A stretch of DNA of 61,833 nt from Dyella silvatica (GTDB lineage: Bacteria > Pseudomonadota > Gammaproteobacteria > Xanthomonadales > Rhodanobacteraceae), in assembly GCF_026283955.1 (NCBI RefSeq), contig NZ_JAPDPE010000014.1, forward strand, positions 1-61,833, read 5' to 3'. The position numbers and the translations under genes were made by a program. Of the stretch, positions 26,391-38,133 are shown piece after piece. The notes below the pieces were generated by a model. That model did not search any database and was not told the DNA's origin. It saw only the letters and a list, made by a program, of their open reading frames with translations. How positions within the stretch are numbered: position 1 is the first letter of the stretch; each line of letters begins with the position of its first letter.

Positions 26391-29135
26391 ATGAACCAGC
26401 TGCGCAGTCCCGAGTTTGCCCTTTCCGAAACCCCGCTACGCGAGGATGTGCGCCGACTAGGCGCGATGGTCGGCGATATGCTGGCCGAGCAGGTCTCGCC
26501 CGATTTTCTTGCTGAAGTCGAACGTGTCCGCATCGCGGCCATTGCACGTCGCCAGCATACCGATCAGCCGACGCAGTCGTCGCCCGAGTCGCTGGCCAGC
26601 CTGCTGACCGAGCTGACCCCGACACATGCCGAGGCACTGGCGCGCGCTTTCGCCAGCTATTTCCAGGCGGTGAATATTGCCGAGCGGGTGCATCGCATCC
26701 GCCGCCGCCGTGACTATCAGCGCGAAGGCGGCACGCCGCAGCCCGAATCGCTGCTCGATGTGCTGACCCAGTTGAAAGCTCAGGGCGTGCAGGCTGACGA
26801 ACTGCTCGATTGGTTGATGCGCTTGCAGGTCGAGCCGGTATTCACCGCGCATCCCACCGAGGCGGTGCGCCGCTCGTTGCTGGAGAAAGAGCAGGCCATC
26901 GTGCGCGCGCTGGTCGATAACTTCGACCCCACCCGCACACCGCACGAACGCAAAGAAGATGACGACCGCATCTTCATGGCGCTCAATGCCACCTGGCAGA
27001 CCGCCGAGGCCTCGCCGGTACGGCCTAGCGTGCAGGACGAGCACCATCACGTCGGTTTTTATCTGGCCAATCCGATTTACCGCATCGTGCCGGCGCTGTA
27101 TGAGTCGCTCGCCGATGCCTTGCAACAGGTCTACGAAGTCGCCGTGCCGTTGCCGCGTTTACTGAGTTTTGCCACCTGGGTCGGTGGCGATATGGACGGC
27201 AATCCGAATGTGGGTGCCGACACCATTGCCGCCAGCCTGGCTACCCAGCGCACGCATGTGTTGGAACACTATCAGGCTGATGTTTCCGGCTTGGCACGTC
27301 TGCTCAGCCAGACCGAGGGGCGGGTGGCGCTGGATACGGCCTTGGTACAGCGCCTGGCCGATTACCGCCAGCGCTTTCCCAGTGCGGCGGCACACGTACG
27401 GCCACGGCATGCGGATATGCCGTATCGCAGCCTGCTGGCCATGATGGGCGCCCGGTTGAAATCCACCGAGGACGACCAGCATGTGGAAGGCTATACATCG
27501 GCCGATGAATTCCTGGATGACTTAAAAATCATTGCCGCCAGTTTGATCGATCATCGTGGCCTGCATGCTGGTGCGTATGCGATACAGCGCTTGATCTGGC
27601 GTGTGCGCAGCTTTGGCTTTCATTTGGCGCGGCTTGATGTGCGACAAGATTCGCGCGTGCACGATGAGGCGCTGTCCGCGTTGCTGCATGACACCGACTG
27701 GCTGAGCCGCGAACCGCAAGCGCGGGTCGAGCGCCTGCGCCCGTATGCCAGTGGCCAGCAAGCCTTTGCCGAGAGTGCCGATGCGAACGCGGTATCGCTG
27801 CATGCGGTATTCGCGGCGCTGCACGATTCGCGCGGTCGTTATGGCGCCGAGGCGGTGGGGCTTTACATCATCAGCATGGCGCGTTCGGCCGCCGACGTGC
27901 TGGCGGTGTTGGCATTGGCGCGATACGGCGGCCTGGCCGAGCAGACATCTGCGGTCGATGAAGCCGCGCCCGGCGTGCCGCTGGATATCGCGCCGCTTTT
28001 TGAAACGGTCGATGACTTGAGCAATGCGCCGGCGACGTTGCGGGCCTTGTTTGACGATCCTGTTTATCGCCGTCATCTCGCCGCACGCGGTGATCGGCAA
28101 TGGGTGATGCTTGGCTATTCCGATAGCGGCAAAGATGGCGGCACGCTGGCCTCGCGCTGGGGTTTGCAGCGCGCCCAAGTCGAGTTGCTGGCGGTGGCGA
28201 ATGAGGCTGGCATCCGTTTGTCTTTCTTCCATGGCCGTGGCGGTTCGGCCAGCCGTGGCGGCGCTCGCATCACCCCGGCGTTGATGTCGTCGCCGCGCGG
28301 TTCGGTGGCGGGGGTGCTGCGGGTAACCGAGCAAGGCGAGGTGATTCATCGCAAATACGGTATTCGCGCGCTGGCCTTGCGCAATCTGGAACAGACGGTG
28401 GGGGCGGTATTGCGCGCCAGTTTGCGGCCGCGCACGCCGGACCCGCGCGAGGATACCTGGCGCGAGCAGATGAATGCCTTGGCCAAGAACAGTCGGCAGG
28501 CCTATCGCGAGCTGGTCGAGCATGAGGGTTTTATCGATTACTTCCGCGCGGCCACGCCGATCGATGTGATCGAACGGATGACTCTGGGCTCACGTCCATC
28601 GCGCCGCCGCAGCATGCGTGGCGTGCAGGACCTGCGGGCGATTCCATGGGTGTTCGCCTGGACGCAATGCCGTTCGATCATTACCGGCTGGTACGGCCTT
28701 GGCACGGCGCTGGAGCGCGGCATGGCCGAGTACGGCGAGACGGCCTTGACCGAGATGGCGCGCGACTGGCCGTTCTTCGCCAACATGCTCGACGACGTCG
28801 AGATGGTGCTGGCCAAGTGCGACCTGGACATTGCCGAGGCGTTTTCGCGGCTGGCCGGTCCGTTGCACGAGCCGTTCTTCCAACTGATTCGCGCCGAGTT
28901 CGAGCGCACGCGGCGTGCCTTGCTGCGATTGCAGGGCAGCGATGAACTGCTGCAAGGCAATCGACGGCTGGCCGTGTCGATCCAGCTGCGCAATCCGTAT
29001 ATCGATCCGATGAGCCTGCTGCAGGTGGATTTGTTGCGGCGTTGGCGCGCGAGCGGCGAAGAGGACGAGGACTTGCTGCGTGCCCTGGTGGCTTGCGTCA
29101 ACGGCGTTTCGCAAGGGCTACAGAATACCGGTTGA
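26391..29135 (+). CDS. ppc: Phosphoenolpyruvate carboxylase
   Basis: PEP carboxylase makes oxaloacetate from PEP and bicarbonate to refill the TCA cycle. The 914-residue product contains the catalytic histidine block [44 protein letters not shown], the mobile loop [13 protein letters not shown], and ends QNTG as in family members. Length is close to typical bacterial enzymes. The ATG at 26391, giving MNQLRSPEF, was chosen over the in-frame start at 26271, because the extra 40 residues are not family-like. It is codirectional with the S9 peptidase but about 195 bases away. Confidence 0.96.
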   Translation: MNQLRSPEFALSETPLREDVRRLGAMVGDMLAEQVSPDFLAEVERVRIAAIARRQHTDQPTQSSPESLASLLTELTPTHAEALARAFASYFQAVNIAERVHRIRRRRDYQREGGTPQPESLLDVLTQLKAQGVQADELLDWLMRLQVEPVFTAHPTEAVRRSLLEKEQAIVRALVDNFDPTRTPHERKEDDDRIFMALNATWQTAEASPVRPSVQDEHHHVGFYLANPIYRIVPALYESLADALQQVYEVAVPLPRLLSFATWVGGDMDGNPNVGADTIAASLATQRTHVLEHYQADVSGLARLLSQTEGRVALDTALVQRLADYRQRFPSAAAHVRPRHADMPYRSLLAMMGARLKSTEDDQHVEGYTSADEFLDDLKIIAASLIDHRGLHAGAYAIQRLIWRVRSFGFHLARLDVRQDSRVHDEALSALLHDTDWLSREPQARVERLRPYASGQQAFAESADANAVSLHAVFAALHDSRGRYGAEAVGLYIISMARSAADVLAVLALARYGGLAEQTSAVDEAAPGVPLDIAPLFETVDDLSNAPATLRALFDDPVYRRHLAARGDRQWVMLGYSDSGKDGGTLASRWGLQRAQVELLAVANEAGIRLSFFHGRGGSASRGGARITPALMSSPRGSVAGVLRVTEQGEVIHRKYGIRALALRNLEQTVGAVLRASLRPRTPDPREDTWREQMNALAKNSRQAYRELVEHEGFIDYFRAATPIDVIERMTLGSRPSRRRSMRGVQDLRAIPWVFAWTQCRSIITGWYGLGTALERGMAEYGETALTEMARDWPFFANMLDDVEMVLAKCDLDIAEAFSRLAGPLHEPFFQLIRAEFERTRRALLRLQGSDELLQGNRRLAVSIQLRNPYIDPMSLLQVDLLRRWRASGEEDEDLLRALVACVNGVSQGLQNTG

Positions 29136-29235
29136 GTTGAGCAGGCAATGAGCAGGCACCGCTTGCACGGTGGCGATGCCGCCCCCATTCGTGCAAGTGG
29201 CGCCACGCCATCGCAGGCACCTCAGGGGCAATATC

Positions 29236-30201
29236 ATGATCGAGCTGTACAAGCTGCACTGGTCGCACTACGTGGAAAAAGTGCGTTGGGCGCTGGACTT
29301 CAAAAAACTGCCGTGGCGTGGCATCGATATCGTTGCCTTTACCAAGAAGGAAATGCGCCGCTTCGATTGCCCGCAGACGGTGCCGCTGATTCACGACACC
29401 GCCACTCGCGTCGCCATGAGCGATTCATCGCCGATCATCCGGTATCTCGACGAGGCCTATCCCGAGCGTGGTTTGTTTCCCGCTGATCCGGTCGAGCGTG
29501 AGCAGGTGTGGCAATGGATGCTGCGGCTTGATTCGACCTTGGGCCTATATGCGCGGCGACTTGGCTACACCCAGCTGATCATGGAATGCCCGCGCGCGCT
29601 GGCGCAGTTGTTCTTGTCGAATGTGTATCGCGGGGTGTTTGCCCGACGCGGTTTGCGCACGGTGGCGTCACCGGCGATCGGCATGATGTTGACCATTCGC
29701 TTTCATTTTCATCGCAACCGGCAAGATCAGGTTTATGAAAAACTGGAGGCCTTGCTGTTGCCGGTGGCGCAGAAAATCGAGCGCGATGGTTTTCTGGTCG
29801 GCCAGCAATTCAGCGCGGCGGATTTGACCCTGGCGTCGTTGTTGCGGCCGCTGCGCATCGTGCCGCATTTCAGTCATCACCCGCAGCTGCAGGCGTTGTT
29901 CGGTTGGCAGGAGCGCTTATTCCGCGAACACGATCGCGATGTGGCCTTTCCCTACGAAGAAGCCATTCGTGTGCAGCGCGAGCGCCGTGGGGTGATGCGC
30001 GGCTGGGTTAGCTGGATGCAGCAACAGCTGACTTCGACCGATGAGGCCACCGGCGAGGTACCGTTGCAGGCGGCCAAGAATGACCTGCATCCGGTGAGCC
30101 GCTGGACCTTGATCCTGGGCCTGCCGGCTTATCTGACATTGCGCTGGTTCAACGGTATCGCCAGGATGCCTTACACCCCGGCGGCCTTCCTCGGCAGCTG
30201 A
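29236..30201 (+). CDS. Glutathione S-transferase family protein
   Basis: This 321-residue protein has an N-terminal thioredoxin-like GST domain (MIELYKLHWSHYVEKVRWAL, VPLIHD, SDSSPIIRYLDEAYP) and an alpha-helical C-terminal domain with FLVGQQFSAADLTLASLL. It is longer than ordinary GSTs by about 100 residues, including a hydrophobic C-terminal stretch (WTLILGLPAYLTLRWF) that could be a membrane anchor. No cysteine stands at the usual catalytic position; the first candidate residue is Ser11. Substrate is unknown. The ATG at 29236 fits the domain start; the ORF is open earlier. It is 100 bases downstream of ppc and converges on uup. Confidence 0.82.
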   Translation: MIELYKLHWSHYVEKVRWALDFKKLPWRGIDIVAFTKKEMRRFDCPQTVPLIHDTATRVAMSDSSPIIRYLDEAYPERGLFPADPVEREQVWQWMLRLDSTLGLYARRLGYTQLIMECPRALAQLFLSNVYRGVFARRGLRTVASPAIGMMLTIRFHFHRNRQDQVYEKLEALLLPVAQKIERDGFLVGQQFSAADLTLASLLRPLRIVPHFSHHPQLQALFGWQERLFREHDRDVAFPYEEAIRVQRERRGVMRGWVSWMQQQLTSTDEATGEVPLQAAKNDLHPVSRWTLILGLPAYLTLRWFNGIARMPYTPAAFLGS

Positions 30202-30203
30202 GA

Positions 30204-32162
<1,959 letters not shown>

Positions 32163-32196
32163 GGCGGCCCGTTTGTCTTACTGCTGTAGCAATGGC

Positions 32197-33396
32197 TTAC
32201 TTCAGCTTGGCATCGGCGCGCAGCGCGTCGGCCTTGTCGGTCTTTTCCCACGAGAACGCGGTGTAGGTCTTGCCGTCGGCACCCTTCACTTCGTACGGGG
32301 TACGGCCGAAGTGGCCGTAGCTGGCGGTCTGCTGGTACATCGGGTGGATCAGGTCGAGCATCTTGATGATGCCGTACGGACGCAGGTCGAAATGCTTGCG
32401 GATCAGTTTTTCGATCTTGTCGTCGCTGATCTTGCCGGTGCCGAAGGTGGTCACCGAGATCGAGGTCGGCTCGGCCACGCCGATGGCGTAGCTGACCTGC
32501 ACTTCGCAACGGTCGGCAATGCCGGCGGCGACGATGTTCTTCGCCACGTAGCGCGCGGCATAGGCGGCCGAACGATCCACCTTGGACGGATCCTTGCCCG
32601 AGAACGCGCCGCCACCATGACGGGCCCAGCCGCCGTAGGTATCGACGATGATCTTGCGACCGGTCAGGCCGCAATCGCCCACGGGGCCGCCGATCACGAA
32701 CTTGCCAGTCGGATTGATGTGGAACTTGGTGCCTTTGTGCAGCAGCTTGGACGGCAGCACCGGCTTCAAGATGTACTCGCGCACGGCTTCGATCAGGTCT
32801 TTCTGCTTGACGCTCGGATCGTGCTGGGTCGACAGCACCACGGCGTCGATAGCGACGGCCACGTCATTCTCATAACGCAGGGTGACCTGGCTCTTCGCGT
32901 CCGGGCGCAACCACGGCAGCGGCGAGTTTTTCTTCTTGCGGACCTTGGCCTGCTGCTCGACCAGGCGGTGCGAGTAGTAGATCGCCGCCGGCATGTAATC
33001 TTTGGTTTCGTTGGTGGCGTAGCCGAACATCAGGCCCTGGTCGCCAGCGCCCTGTTCTTCGGGCTTCTTGCGGTCCACGCCCTGGTTGATGTCGGGCGAC
33101 TGCTTGCCGATCAGGTTGAGCACGCCGCAGGTCTCGCCATCGAAGCCGACGTCCGACGAGTCGTAGCCGATGTCGATGATGACTTTGCGGGTCAGCGCCT
33201 CCAGGTCGATCCAGGCGCTGGTGGTGACTTCGCCAGCGACGATCGCCACACCGGTCTTCACCATGGTTTCGCAGGCAACGCGGGCGCGCGGGTCTTGCGC
33301 GATGATCGCGTCAAGCACGGCGTCGGAAATTTGGTCGGCAACTTTGTCCGGATGGCCTTCGGAGACCGACTCGGAGGTGAAGAGATGGCTGCTCAT
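32197..33396 (-). CDS. metK: S-adenosylmethionine synthetase MetK
   Basis: MetK makes SAM from methionine and ATP. The 399-residue sequence begins [22 protein letters not shown] and has the family hallmarks [17 protein letters not shown], the phosphate-binding [24 protein letters not shown] and [16 protein letters not shown]. Length matches the family. The upstream region holds the palindrome shared with metF and metE, six bases from the start codon, so a bound repressor would overlap the transcription or translation start. Confidence 0.97.
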   Translation of the reverse strand: MSSHLFTSESVSEGHPDKVADQISDAVLDAIIAQDPRARVACETMVKTGVAIVAGEVTTSAWIDLEALTRKVIIDIGYDSSDVGFDGETCGVLNLIGKQSPDINQGVDRKKPEEQGAGDQGLMFGYATNETKDYMPAAIYYSHRLVEQQAKVRKKKNSPLPWLRPDAKSQVTLRYENDVAVAIDAVVLSTQHDPSVKQKDLIEAVREYILKPVLPSKLLHKGTKFHINPTGKFVIGGPVGDCGLTGRKIIVDTYGGWARHGGGAFSGKDPSKVDRSAAYAARYVAKNIVAAGIADRCEVQVSYAIGVAEPTSISVTTFGTGKISDDKIEKLIRKHFDLRPYGIIKMLDLIHPMYQQTASYGHFGRTPYEVKGADGKTYTAFSWEKTDKADALRADAKLK

Positions 33397-33402
33397 CGCG
33401 GC

Positions 33403-33432
33403 ATATATCCTTCTCTACGGATAGAGAGATGA
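33403..33432 (-). promoter_or_regulatory. Operator-like palindrome upstream of metK
   Basis: TCTCTA (33412-33417) and TAGAGA (33422-33427) form the core inverted repeat around CGGA, extended by ATATCC on the left and GAT on the right. It matches the metE site at most positions and the metF site more loosely. It lies immediately before the metK start codon. Confidence 0.6.
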
Positions 33433-33436
33433 ATGG

Positions 33437-33747
33437 AGGAAGTCGCGCATGATACACGCGGCGGTGACGGATTTCACCGGGCAGGTTAGCGCATGAAAAT
33501 GGCAGTGAGGCGATGTTCAGCCGTCTTTACCTATGAAAAGCACCCTTCCCTCTGGGCGAGGGAAGGGGCGGCAGGCCATGGTGGGCCTCAATCAGCTCCC
33601 GCCAAAGCAGCGAGTAGCGGAAATTCGCCCTGATCGAGCCTTGCGGCTGCCTGCACGGAACGGCCGGGAAAGGGAGGGCCGCAGCCTTCCCCTTCGTCAG
33701 CCGCTACTCCGTTCCAGGCACAGGGCTTAAGCAGGGCAGGTCTCGTC
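33437..33747. other. Intergenic region between metK and metE with a REP-like hairpin
   Basis: About 310 bases without a gene. CCTTCCCTC (33544-33552) and GAGGGAAGG (33558-33566) form a hairpin followed by GGCGG, resembling the other G/C-rich hairpins in the window. A second pyrimidine/purine-rich pair occurs near 33665-33700. The metE terminator would be expected here, but no T-run hairpin is evident. Confidence 0.5.
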
Positions 33748-36072
33748 TCAGTTCGTTACGGCCAGTTCGCTGCGCAGGGTCCGGGCGGCGCCCACCATGG
33801 CTTCCAGTGCCGGGATCACCTCGGCCCAGTGGCGGGTTTTCAGGCCGCAGTCGGGGTTGACCCACAGCTGGCTTGGATCGAGCACGGTCATGGCCTTGCG
33901 CAGCAGGTCGGTGATTTCCACATGGCCGGGCACGCGTGGCGAGTGGATGTCGTAGACGCCTGGGCCGATATCGCCGGGGTAGCGGAACTGTTCGAACGCG
34001 GCCAGCAGTTCCATCCGCGAGCGGCTGCTTTCGATCGAGATCACATCGGCATCCAGGGCGGCGACCGCTTCGAGAATGTCGTTGAACTCGGCGTAGCACA
34101 TGTGGGTGTGAATCTGCGTGGTATCGCGCACGCCACCTGCCGCGATGCGGAAGCACTGCACCGCCCATTCCAGGTACCTGGCTTGCTGGGCGTGGCGCAG
34201 CGGCAGGCCTTCGCGCAGGGCCGGTTCGTCGATCTGGATGACCTGGATGCCGGCGCTTTCCAGATCGTGCACTTCGTCGCGCAAGGCCAGGGCCAATTGC
34301 CGGCAGACGGTTTCGCGCGGCAGGTCGTCACGGACGAAGGACCACTGCAGGACGGTGACCGGCCCGGTCAGCATGCCCTTCACCGGCTTCTTGGTGAGCG
34401 ATTGCGCATAGGCGGACCAGCGCACCGTCATCGGTGCCGGGCGCGCGACATCACCCCAGATCAGCGGCGGCTTGACGCAGCGCGAGCCGTAGCTCTGCAC
34501 CCAGCCTTGGCGGGTGAAGGCGAAGCCTTCGAGCTGCTCGCCGAAGTATTCCACCATGTCGTTGCGCTCGGGCTCGCCATGCACCAGCACGTCGAGGCCG
34601 ATGCTTTCCTGATGGCGCAGTGCCTGGGCGATTTCCTCGGCGAGGAAGTCGTCGTAGGCCTCGTTGTCGAGGCGGCCGGCGCGATGCTCGGCGCGGGCGT
34701 GGCGCAGGGCATCGGTTTGCGGGAACGAGCCGATGGTGGTGGTCGGCAACAGCGGCAAGCCCAGCGATTCGGTCTGCACGACGCGTCGATGGTTCAATGC
34801 CGAGCGTCGCTGGGCCGCCTGCGGGCTGAGCCCGTTCAGGCGCGCACGCACGTCGCTGCGCTGTACGCCGGCTGCATTGGCGCGTGCGGCGAGCAAGGCG
34901 TCCTGGCCGCTGAGTGCCGCACGGGCGGCATCATCGCCGGCGATGGCTTGGGCGTACTGCTTCAGTTCTTCCAGTTTCTGCAGTGCGAAGGCCAGCCAGC
35001 CGCGCAACTCGGCGGTCAGCGTGGTTTCCTGGGCGACATCGATCGGCACGTGCAGCAGCGAGCACGACGGTGCCAGCCACAGATGCTCGGTGCCGAGCTT
35101 GGCGAGTGCTTTTTCCAGCAGCGGCAGCACCTGGGCAGGCCGGCTGCGCCAGATGTTGCGGCCATCGACGACGCCGGCACTCAACACGCGCCCGGTGGGC
35201 AACGCCGCCAGGACAGCGTCGAGCTGTTCGGGGGCGCGTGCGAGATCGATATGCAGACCATCCGCCGGCAATTGAGTCGCCAGCGCGAGATTGTCATCCA
35301 GGGCGCCGAAATAGGTCGCCAGCAGGCGTTTCGGACTACGCCCGCGAGCGAGGGTGACGTAGGCATGGAGATAGGCTTCGCGGCTGGCCGCATCGAGGTC
35401 GAGCGCCAGGAATGGCTCGTCCAATTGCACCCATGGCACGCCTGCATCGGCCAGTTGCTCAAGCAGCTGCGCGTAAGCGGGCAACAGTGCGTCGAGCAGG
35501 GCCAGCGCATCGCTGCCGTCGGTGGTCTTGGCCAGGCGCAGGAATGACACCGGCCCTAGCAGTACCGGGCGTGCATCCAGTCCCAATGCCTGCGCTTCGC
35601 GCCATTCCGCCAGCGGCTTGTCACCGGCCAGTTGAAAGCGTTGACCGGCGTGCAGCTCGGGTACCAGGTAGTGATAGTTGGTATCGAACCACTTGGTCAT
35701 TTCCAATGCGTGCAGGCCGTGGCCGCCGCGGGCCATGGCGAAGTAACCGGCCAGGGGATCTTGCTGGCGCAGCGCGCGATAGCGCTCCGGCACGGCATCG
35801 AACAGCACCGCGGTGTCGAGCACATGGTCGTACAGCGAAAAATCGTTGACCGGCACGCTGCAGACGCCTGCGGCACGTGCCAGCTGCCAATGCCGCTGGC
35901 GCAGTTCGCGGGCGGTATCGAGCAGGGCGGCGGCATCGGTTTCGCCACGCCAGTAGGTTTCCAGCGCGCGCTTCAGCTCGCGGCGCCGGCCCAGGCGCGG
36001 AAAGCCGAGGTAGGTGATCTGAGGATGGGTGGGAAGGGTTTGGGTGGAGCGGGTGTGAAGCGGTGAAGACAT
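33748..36072 (-). CDS. metE: Cobalamin-independent methionine synthase MetE
   Basis: MetE transfers the methyl group from methyl-THF polyglutamate to homocysteine, using zinc and no B12. The 774-residue protein begins with the family N-terminus (YLGFPRLGRRRELKRALE) and carries TTTIGSFPQT, VHGEPERNDMVEYF, and the zinc/substrate blocks IHTHMCYAEFNDI, DADVISIESSRS and VNPDCGLKTR. GAGGAA lies eight bases before the ATG at 36072. A cobalamin riboswitch sits in its long leader, so expression should fall when B12 is available, and the shared met palindrome lies just upstream of that. A B12-dependent MetH elsewhere is implied. Confidence 0.97.
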   Translation of the reverse strand: MSSPLHTRSTQTLPTHPQITYLGFPRLGRRRELKRALETYWRGETDAAALLDTARELRQRHWQLARAAGVCSVPVNDFSLYDHVLDTAVLFDAVPERYRALRQQDPLAGYFAMARGGHGLHALEMTKWFDTNYHYLVPELHAGQRFQLAGDKPLAEWREAQALGLDARPVLLGPVSFLRLAKTTDGSDALALLDALLPAYAQLLEQLADAGVPWVQLDEPFLALDLDAASREAYLHAYVTLARGRSPKRLLATYFGALDDNLALATQLPADGLHIDLARAPEQLDAVLAALPTGRVLSAGVVDGRNIWRSRPAQVLPLLEKALAKLGTEHLWLAPSCSLLHVPIDVAQETTLTAELRGWLAFALQKLEELKQYAQAIAGDDAARAALSGQDALLAARANAAGVQRSDVRARLNGLSPQAAQRRSALNHRRVVQTESLGLPLLPTTTIGSFPQTDALRHARAEHRAGRLDNEAYDDFLAEEIAQALRHQESIGLDVLVHGEPERNDMVEYFGEQLEGFAFTRQGWVQSYGSRCVKPPLIWGDVARPAPMTVRWSAYAQSLTKKPVKGMLTGPVTVLQWSFVRDDLPRETVCRQLALALRDEVHDLESAGIQVIQIDEPALREGLPLRHAQQARYLEWAVQCFRIAAGGVRDTTQIHTHMCYAEFNDILEAVAALDADVISIESSRSRMELLAAFEQFRYPGDIGPGVYDIHSPRVPGHVEITDLLRKAMTVLDPSQLWVNPDCGLKTRHWAEVIPALEAMVGAARTLRSELAVTN

Positions 36073-36284
36073 GACGTATTCCTCTTGCGGATCAATGGCA
36101 AAGAGGAACGAAGGGCGGCACGCAGCCGTTGCCGGACGCGTGAACCGATGACCTTCGCCCCCGCGGGCGAACCGGTTTCTCGCGGGCGAACGCACACCGC
36201 CGCACGACGGCGGCAGCGCGCTGGATTCCCCCGCGGGATTCCAGGTCGGTCGAGCCGGTGGCCGCTTTCGCAGACCGGTACTCG

Positions 36285-36440
36285 GCTGGGGCAGGTCTTC
36301 GGGCTCATGGACATAAACGCCGTGAGGCGTTGCCTACTGTCCGTCGCTTCCCAAGCGCATCACGCTCAGTGCCAATGACGAAGGTCGTTTCCACATACCG
36401 CTGCGGGGCAGCGCCGGATTCCCACCGGCTTCCCTTTTAA
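36285..36440 (-). ncRNA. Cobalamin riboswitch in the metE leader
   Basis: Read on the minus strand, the element begins GGGAAGCCGGTG and GAATCCGGCGCTGCCCCGC, the conserved 5' block of B12 riboswitches. It continues through variable stems and ends in the B12-box-like GAGCCCGAAGACCTGCC (36290-36306). About 210 bases of leader follow before metE, including an inverted repeat GGATTCCC/GGGATTCC near 36225-36245 and a G/C hairpin near 36150-36175 that could form the expression platform. Exact ends are approximate. Confidence 0.9.
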
Positions 36441-36443
36441 TTC

Positions 36444-36469
36444 CATCTCTCTATTCGGATAGAAGGATG
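36444..36469 (-). promoter_or_regulatory. Operator-like palindrome upstream of the metE riboswitch
   Basis: CATCTCTCTAT (36444-36454) and ATAGAAGGATG (36459-36469) are an imperfect inverted repeat around TCGG. It begins only a few bases before the riboswitch 5' end on the transcribed strand, so it must overlap the promoter or start site. The same pattern precedes metK and metF. Confidence 0.6.
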
Positions 36470-36584
36470 AAAACCATCAGCGGAGCGAAAGTTAGACGGA
36501 TGGATGGCCCAAGTCAATGGAGACGCTGCGGGTCTTGAGCCGTTGGAAGCCGGCGATAGAAGGCCGGCGCGGCGGCGCGATCAG

Positions 36585-37505
36585 CTAGCCGGCATGGGCC
36601 TTGGCGGTCTGCGTGATCGATGACGGATGACTGTGGATGAAGGCCAGAATGTCTTCGAGGGTGGGGGCGTGCTCGTGCATGGGACGCAGCAGGGCAAACA
36701 GCAAGGCGATGTGACCGATGCCGGGGTAGAGCTTGAGGGTGACGTCTTCGTGCTGGGCTTGCATGGTGTGGGTGAGTGAGATCGAGTTGCTGGGCGCGAC
36801 TTCTTTGTCTGCCGTGCCGTGCAACAGCAGCATCGGCGGCTCGGCGCCATGCACAAAGGTCACGGCTTGCGCGCGCTGTTGCTCGGCAAGTGTGCGACCG
36901 AACATGCCCAGCATGTCTTTTTCGTTCGAGGCGATCGGGGCGAAGTCGTAGCAGCCTGCCAGCCCGATAAAGCCGGCCAGGTCGCGTGGCTGCATGCCGT
37001 AAGGCGCCAGCCATTGCGGATCGGTCGCCAGCAGGGCGGCTATCTGGCCACCGGCCGAATGCCCCATGACAAAGATATCGTCGCTGCTGCCGCCGAGTTC
37101 GCTGGCGTGTTGATGTGTCCAGGCCAGTGCTTCGGCGGCGTCCTGCATAAAGCCGTCCATTTTTACCTGGGGGTATTTGCGGTAGTCGGGGATGACGGCG
37201 ATGACGCCGTGCGCGGCGAGTGCGGTGCCGACGAAGCGGTACCACTGGCGTTCGCCATGGGTCCAGCTGCCGCCGTAGATGAACACCACGATGGGGGCGT
37301 GTTCGGTGTGTTCTGGGCGATAGATGTTCAAGGCCAGGTGGTGAGGCGGATCAAACTCGATGTTGCGTTGTTGCTGGATGTCGTGGCGTTGGTCGGTGGT
37401 GTTGATGGCGGCGAATAGGGTGGTTTGGCAGCCGCTTAGCAGCAAGGTGGCTGTGCATAGCAGCAGGGTGATGAGTGGGGCGCGCACGTGGTGTGGCGGT
37501 TTCAT
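36585..37505 (-). CDS. Lipoprotein alpha/beta hydrolase (carboxylesterase/BD-FAE-like)
   Basis: This 306-residue esterase is probably anchored to a membrane: the N-terminus ends in the lipobox LLLSGC near residue 22. The hydrolase domain shows the oxyanion-hole region VVFIYGGSWTHGER, nucleophile motif GHSAGG, LLLHGTADKEV with the acidic residue, and GIGHIAL with the histidine. It resembles polysaccharide-side-chain or xenobiotic esterases of the hormone-sensitive-lipase-like group; the substrate is unknown. The ATG at 37505 puts the signal at the start; the frame is open for 116 codons upstream, but that part is repeat sequence. No strong ribosome site is seen. Confidence 0.83.
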   Translation of the reverse strand: MKPPHHVRAPLITLLLCTATLLLSGCQTTLFAAINTTDQRHDIQQQRNIEFDPPHHLALNIYRPEHTEHAPIVVFIYGGSWTHGERQWYRFVGTALAAHGVIAVIPDYRKYPQVKMDGFMQDAAEALAWTHQHASELGGSSDDIFVMGHSAGGQIAALLATDPQWLAPYGMQPRDLAGFIGLAGCYDFAPIASNEKDMLGMFGRTLAEQQRAQAVTFVHGAEPPMLLLHGTADKEVAPSNSISLTHTMQAQHEDVTLKLYPGIGHIALLFALLRPMHEHAPTLEDILAFIHSHPSSITQTAKAHAG

Positions 37506-37625
37506 GGAGGGGCAGCATGTGCGGACGGGGGATAGGGTGATGATGCATGGAGTTGTTGCGTAAGGGGTTGCGGTTTTGCGTGTTCGTTGGGCGGTTGCTT
37601 GTTGGTTGTGTTGGGGCGAGGGTGT

Positions 37626-37860
37626 CGCCTGCGGCGTGTTTCGGACTCTTGCCGGAGCCCGAGTCACTTTTCTTTGCGTGCTCAAAGAAAAGTAACCAAA
37701 AGAAAGAGCACCCCGGTGCGTCGCCCTTCGGGTGCGTGAGGGCTGGCCGGGCTTTTCGACAGGGCTCCTGCCCTGGCGAAAAGGCATTGACGTCCATACC
37801 AATGCCCCTGCGGGCCTTGTCGTCCAGCCCTCACCGACGCACAGGGGCCCCAAAGATCAA
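37626..37860 (+). repeat. Dispersed Xanthomonadales-type intergenic repeat
   Basis: The segment contains the inverted repeat ACTTTTCTTTG (37666-37676) with CAAAGAAAAGT (37683-37693), followed by AACCAAAAGAAAGAGCACC and further G/C-rich inverted parts. From general knowledge this is a sequence type seen many times in genomes of this order, usually between genes. No coding role is apparent. It fills part of the 628-base gap between the esterase and dusB. Confidence 0.6.
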
Positions 37861-37867
37861 AGATCAA

Positions 37868-37951
37868 AGGCAACAGCAACAGCAACAGCAGGAGCAGGAG
37901 CAGGAGCAGGAGCAACAGCAGGAGCAACAGCAGGAGCAACAGCAGGAGCAG
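37868..37951 (+). repeat. Imperfect trinucleotide repeat, CAACAG/CAGGAG units
   Basis: About 84 bases consist almost wholly of CAA, CAG and GAG triplets in runs, with a higher-order nine-base unit (GGAGCAACA) repeated near its end. It is outside any supported gene. Length is likely to vary by slippage. Confidence 0.85.
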
Positions 37952-37986
37952 TGTGTGCGTCAATTGCCAGCCTTGCGGCGTTGGCT

Positions 37987-38021
37987 CCTCCCCCTATTTG
38001 TAGGGGGAGGTTGGGAGGGGG
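37987..38021 (+). repeat. REP-like hairpin with G-rich tail (second copy)
   Basis: CCTCCCCCTA (37987-37996) and TAGGGGGAGG (38001-38010) form a perfect 10-base stem with loop TTTG, followed by TTGGGAGGGGG. It has the same plan as the copy at 16941. Confidence 0.65.
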
Positions 38022-38133
38022 TTCTATCTTGCGGCAGCTTTTGTTGCAGCACTCAAGTGGGTGGGCTCGCAAACGCTATGAGCTCATGGCCCTTATATCG
38101 CGCGCTTGATTGAAGATCTGGAGCAGCCCCGGT

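Noticed and set aside
33829-35547. 572-codon open frame antisense to metE.
   Set aside because: Complementary shadow of a highly conserved enzyme gene.
37870-37951. CRISPR array or glutamine-rich coding region.
   Set aside because: The units are triplets without spacers, and the frame lacks start signals; it is a simple repeat.
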